From assembly GCA_013289415.1 (NCBI GenBank), contig JABDAB010000001.1:80891-144890 (forward strand): a stretch of DNA of 64,000 nucleotides, given 5' to 3'. Shown here one piece after another: positions 61,801 to 64,000 of this stretch. The position numbers and the translations under genes are program-made. The DNA is from Gammaproteobacteria bacterium. GTDB lineage: Bacteria > Pseudomonadota > Gammaproteobacteria > Legionellales > Legionellaceae. Position 1 is the stretch's first letter, and the number at the start of each line of letters is the position of its first letter. A model generated the notes under the pieces. That model saw nothing but the letters and a program-made list of their open reading frames with translations. It did not search any database and was not told where the DNA came from.

Positions 61801-64000
61801 TCTTCCCAATCGGAAGCATGATAAAGGTTAATTACCGTGGGTTGTTTATCTGGCTTCTCCGTCACGTCAACCGTTCGGGTGGGCTTTAGCGCATCCAGCT
61901 GCTTATGGGTCAACGGACAGCTTTCCGTACGGTTAAATCGAGAATAAAAATCTGAACCTTGATAGCAATCCGGTTTGTTTCGATTCATGAGACCTATGAC
62001 CATGGCTCCCTTGGGCAATGGCGTGCCATCTGCATTGGATGATTTATCAAGCAAGCCATTAAACCGCACGATGTCATCGGCATTAAACTGTTCGTAATTG
62101 ATGATAAGCAATGGACGCTCATTTTCGTTTTCTGTTAAAAACGCATGTAACGGCCCCCCCGGACCACCGCATAATTCGCCAATGTTGTCTTTATGCTTCT
62201 TCATCCAGGGAGCGGAGCAAATAAGATCATCTGGCTTGTCAATGTAGAACACGGGTCTACCCGTATTGGCCGCATGTTTTTCCAGTTGCAATCGCAAGGT
62301 ATCCACGTGCTGCGTTGAATCCAGTTCAATCAGGCGTTTGGAGCAATCCCCACGCAAGCATTGATGAGAGTACAACAACGCGCCAGGTACCGATTTTGCA
62401 GTTTTATCCCAGGTTTTTAATTGCTGATCATACAGCGTCTCATTTATTGATTTACGAAGAATCTCCATGAGCATATTGTGCTGTTCAGTATGCGCATCGG
62501 TACTGTCTGCAGAAAGCTGAATGATGTTGGTGATGCATTCATTTTTTTGCATTAGCGTGAGTGCATCCAGGCTTTGTTCCAACTGTTGAGCTGAATCTGG
62601 ATGTATTGCATGAAATTGATCGATTAACATTTGGGTGAAAACTTTGATTAATTTGTTTTTGCTGGCTAATCCACGAACCCAAGCCGGTGTGCCTGAGATA
62701 GACCTCAGAAGAAGTCCATCGAGAGCTTCTTTTGAGTAAGTGTGGTCTTTCCGTAATGTGGACAGCATTTCCTCGGCATTGGTACATTCGCACAGTGCAA
62801 GAAGCCCACCATGGGCGATGAAGTCATTCAGGTTTTCTATTGCAAATTCATGGGTTGCTGTATCAAACACATTAGCCTCAACAGATACGATTGAGCCAAT
62901 TGAGTCACGAAGCGTTTGGAAAAGATTTTCCTTGGTTATGTGCTGACAACCCGTTACATAATTCGGATCATAAACATACCAGCTTCCATTTTCGGCCGGT
63001 TTAATGGCGATGGCATGCCATGGATTGGATAAAATGCAAGGCGTTTTTTGTGTTTCTATAAACGTCATCAAATTATCTCCAAGGAATTGTACCGGAGGCT
63101 GGGCATGTAGTTGCCAGGTCTGGATATTTTTATAGAGCGCATCAAAGTGTTCGATCAATTCCTGGTCTAGCTGATCTTCTTTACCATTCCACTTAAGGAT
63201 CTTGTCAATAAATGCATCCCACACATTTTTATCGGTCTCATAAAAATGATGAGACAAGGCGCAGCAAATACCATTTTGAAGTTTAGGGATAACCTCCATG
63301 TGCTTTTGTTTAAGCGTTAAATATTGAGATAATCTCTCAATGATCATGCCTTGATCCCTTGTCTTCTTACCTGTAAATTTAAATGGAGCAGTATTTGGTT
63401 TAAAATCACGCATTTCTGCCGGAGCATGCTGTGGGTTTATAGGGGGCCTTTTAATTTGACTGGATGTGCCGCTTGTTGTGGTCTGTGACTTGGAATTACG
63501 CGCGTACCACCGATCAAGTATTTCTTTAGAGTTTTTATTGAGCTTAGGCAAACTAGCTAGAATAGCAATGTTTTCCTTTGAGAAAGCAGCGTCCACCGAG
63601 ATATCCAGATCTTCTAAATGTTGGAGTAAGTTTACATCAAGGAGCGCTGTTCCATTTAAATAATGAGGATCTATGGACCCCAGATCCAATGACGTCAAAT
63701 TTGGTGCAGCCCCCAATATGTTGTTTAAGTTGTCGATAGTAATAGTTGCACGATCACATCTAAGTTCCCGGAGACATAGAAGGCTACCAGCTTCCAGTTC
63801 CAAAGGTGTATCTGGAGCAGCAAGCTTCATGTTGAAAAGCCTGATAGATGTTACATGCCCGGCTGATTTTAATATTTTAGTCAAGACCTCCGATGACAAT
63901 TTAGCGTTACAGTTATATAAGGTAATAAAGGGCTTGTACGCAGGAATTTCAATAGCGATGCTATCATCGGAAAGGAGTTTATCAAGTAACTTATAAATGA
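58893..64000 (-). CDS. Giant LRR / C58-like protease / tandem AAA protein (5' end beyond window)
   Basis: The frame is open to base 64000, so at least 1701 residues are encoded and the start lies outside. A TTG at 63899 is only the first internal start codon. Counting from it: LRR-like N-terminus (1-110; LTSLDLGSI, LEDLDIS). Next a putative papain-like domain with GICCALSHHF (C212/C213), NPWHAIAIK (H295) and YVYDPNY (D311), matching the C-H-D plan and H-D spacing of YopT/C58 proteases. Degenerate AAA-like segment follows (about 500-700). AAA module has GLSGAGKTT (about 1146) and FLDEANLS, and a second has GESGIGKSE (about 1425), LIDEINSS and the MAGRRAPS sensor loop, MoxR/McrB/dynein-like. 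No signal peptide or membrane segment. Effector status is inferred. Confidence 0.8.
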   Translation of the reverse strand, partial: IYKLLDKLLSDDSIAIEIPAYKPFITLYNCNAKLSSEVLTKILKSAGHVTSIRLFNMKLAAPDTPLELEAGSLLCLRELRCDRATITIDNLNNILGAAPNLTSLDLGSIDPHYLNGTALLDVNLLQHLEDLDISVDAAFSKENIAILASLPKLNKNSKEILDRWYARNSKSQTTTSGTSSQIKRPPINPQHAPAEMRDFKPNTAPFKFTGKKTRDQGMIIERLSQYLTLKQKHMEVIPKLQNGICCALSHHFYETDKNVWDAFIDKILKWNGKEDQLDQELIEHFDALYKNIQTWQLHAQPPVQFLGDNLMTFIETQKTPCILSNPWHAIAIKPAENGSWYVYDPNYVTGCQHITKENLFQTLRDSIGSIVSVEANVFDTATHEFAIENLNDFIAHGGLLALCECTNAEEMLSTLRKDHTYSKEALDGLLLRSISGTPAWVRGLASKNKLIKVFTQMLIDQFHAIHPDSAQQLEQSLDALTLMQKNECITNIIQLSADSTDAHTEQHNMLMEILRKSINETLYDQQLKTWDKTAKSVPGALLYSHQCLRGDCSKRLIELDSTQHVDTLRLQLEKHAANTGRPVFYIDKPDDLICSAPWMKKHKDNIGELCGGPGGPLHAFLTENENERPLLIINYEQFNADDIVRFNGLLDKSSNADGTPLPKGAMVIGLMNRNKPDCYQGSDFYSRFNRTESCPLTHKQLDALKPTRTVDVTEKPDKQPTVINLYHASDWEDRLLGRWELDGDSLTFSEGELVKAIKTGQPIEIQNGLWGDKKFERFWQQAMSSGIRHGGSRVQIPDNIRITRPKTDAYDWGNFKKIVSEAKAGLSVSPEATVLNPGILSDFFGRYSLDGDKLMKMLGVLQLHKDSQLTVNVTRTLSADAWAMVLDECRRLNVTLTVHCAPGVELPKALGAVIVSPDAVSEPQMAPFIENWMQNNATNDSIIISTDTDTTVAMLTKSNSNTVYDVIDVSECTPSDLLLRLDGKLNKSTLLFEFSQSDSALTIALAANKNIILKANKNIILKGDFSPELLDALAPVLLERERTKTQSQLVLVTNDENTARFASKRYAHAVTVQEKRLCLSGSPLQDLIDSDTCDKESLSQLKARCRYLESNPLAKNSDDAWLGMNSLSGSSLSGSMQTSTAKFDKAHSAAESEAFTNTQLASVNTMLEHEPCVFLTGLSGAGKTTLVEKELCKNDALYLTEASILAWANDKSDKRKILFLDEANLSPRQWSELEGLFNIPPTVLINGILHQLTENHKVVFAGNPVNYGDERKLAPFFKRHGNAVLFPPLPPSVIYEKILKPVFDGTDIDMDPLTDRILDVYRFVCECSTTDILISPRELQMMALLTITRAKQHPEQDVGAIVEHFSYELAKNLVPLDKRTLFDAAFKPKHSDLHQPNIINAQSSDVYGGDNTFIITPSRQVISQQLTDLLDLRQWRREQEAGLNPQQKSGGLGGIIIEGESGIGKSELIVAALTARNYTEVHDFKTPASVENPFYRMPVSMPLNEKKELLIKAFNEGAVVLIDEINSSPMMERLLNDLLMGKNPEHKEGTIVKPGFMVIGTQNPITMAGRRAPSTALQRRIITTVLPEYTTDEIKTILLSKGIKPAEVDSMVAAYEKNKAYAVKNNLTPAPNFRNLIDMADDHLKSRITVLSPEKIPETGPPLIGIGKKRKVMANYKRALDEIKAPEKSDDIREQSIRVKH
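60937..60980 (-). repeat. Short 24-bp tandem repeat in the giant AAA gene
   Basis: AGGATAATGTTTTTATTTGC occurs at 60937 and 60961, period 24 bp. It encodes ANKNIILK twice. The insertion is in frame and probably a slippage product. Confidence 0.85.

Overview
The window reads as chromosome of a Legionella or close Legionellales relative. The first 18 kb hold the distal half of Dot/Icm region II (end of icmL, then icmK-icmE-icmG-icmC-icmD-icmJ-icmB, with icmH-icmF on the opposite strand), which is diagnostic for Legionella/Coxiella type IVB secretion. The rest is moderately AT-rich gammaproteobacterial sequence with large secreted proteins of effector type. No rRNA, tRNA, CRISPR array, integrase or transposase was recognised.

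Layout. (1) 1-12716: Dot/Icm core-complex and ATPase genes on +. IcmE/DotG is greatly enlarged (1832 aa) by an 11-unit array of about 78-residue repeats, and icmD/dotP is present as two tandem copies sharing a nearly identical 249-bp core. (2) 12644-17810: icmH-icmF on -, followed by a GT87-like membrane glycosyltransferase gene whose end overlaps the end of icmB. (3) 17955-20850: a secreted adenosine-deaminase-like gene carrying a perfect 31-bp inverted repeat in its coding sequence, an unknown 303-aa gene and a 34-aa basic peptide. (4) 20884-29499: a glycan/lipid-glycan module (epimerase, FAD amine-oxidase/mutase-like, polyprenyl-type GT2 and a GT-C membrane protein on -; a SAM methyltransferase and two tandem paralogous membrane proteins on +).

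(5) 29568-42330: conserved envelope genes: gpmI-envC-ctpA on - and uppS-cdsA-rseP-bamA-skp-fabZ-lpxA-serS on + (undecaprenyl lipid, phospholipid, sigma-E protease, outer-membrane assembly, periplasmic chaperone, fatty acid and lipid A synthesis). lpxD is not at its common place between skp and fabZ. (6) 42333-46140: an ATPase/DUF4143 gene behind a long perfect inverted repeat, then a CDF-ZIP metal transport pair. (7) 46141-54205: a DnaA-box-like cluster, a TcdA/TcdB-type glycosyltransferase (likely Dot/Icm effector) bracketed by an 18-bp direct repeat, recD2, an unknown 363-aa gene and recG. (8) 54256-64000: a small HTH-like regulator, an outer-membrane barrel plus secreted protein operon, an M28 aminopeptidase whose signal peptide is in another frame across a T7 run, and a giant partial gene combining leucine-rich repeats, a YopT-like cysteine-protease signature and tandem AAA modules.

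The secretion machine (region 1-2) and several putative substrates (46504, 58893, possibly 19768 and 50844) lie in one window. A short GC-rich palindrome whose one arm reads GGGACGTCGAGATCTGA on the - strand recurs inside or at the ends of at least four reading frames. It is a dispersed element tolerated in coding sequence. All calls come from reading sequence and translations; no database search was possible.
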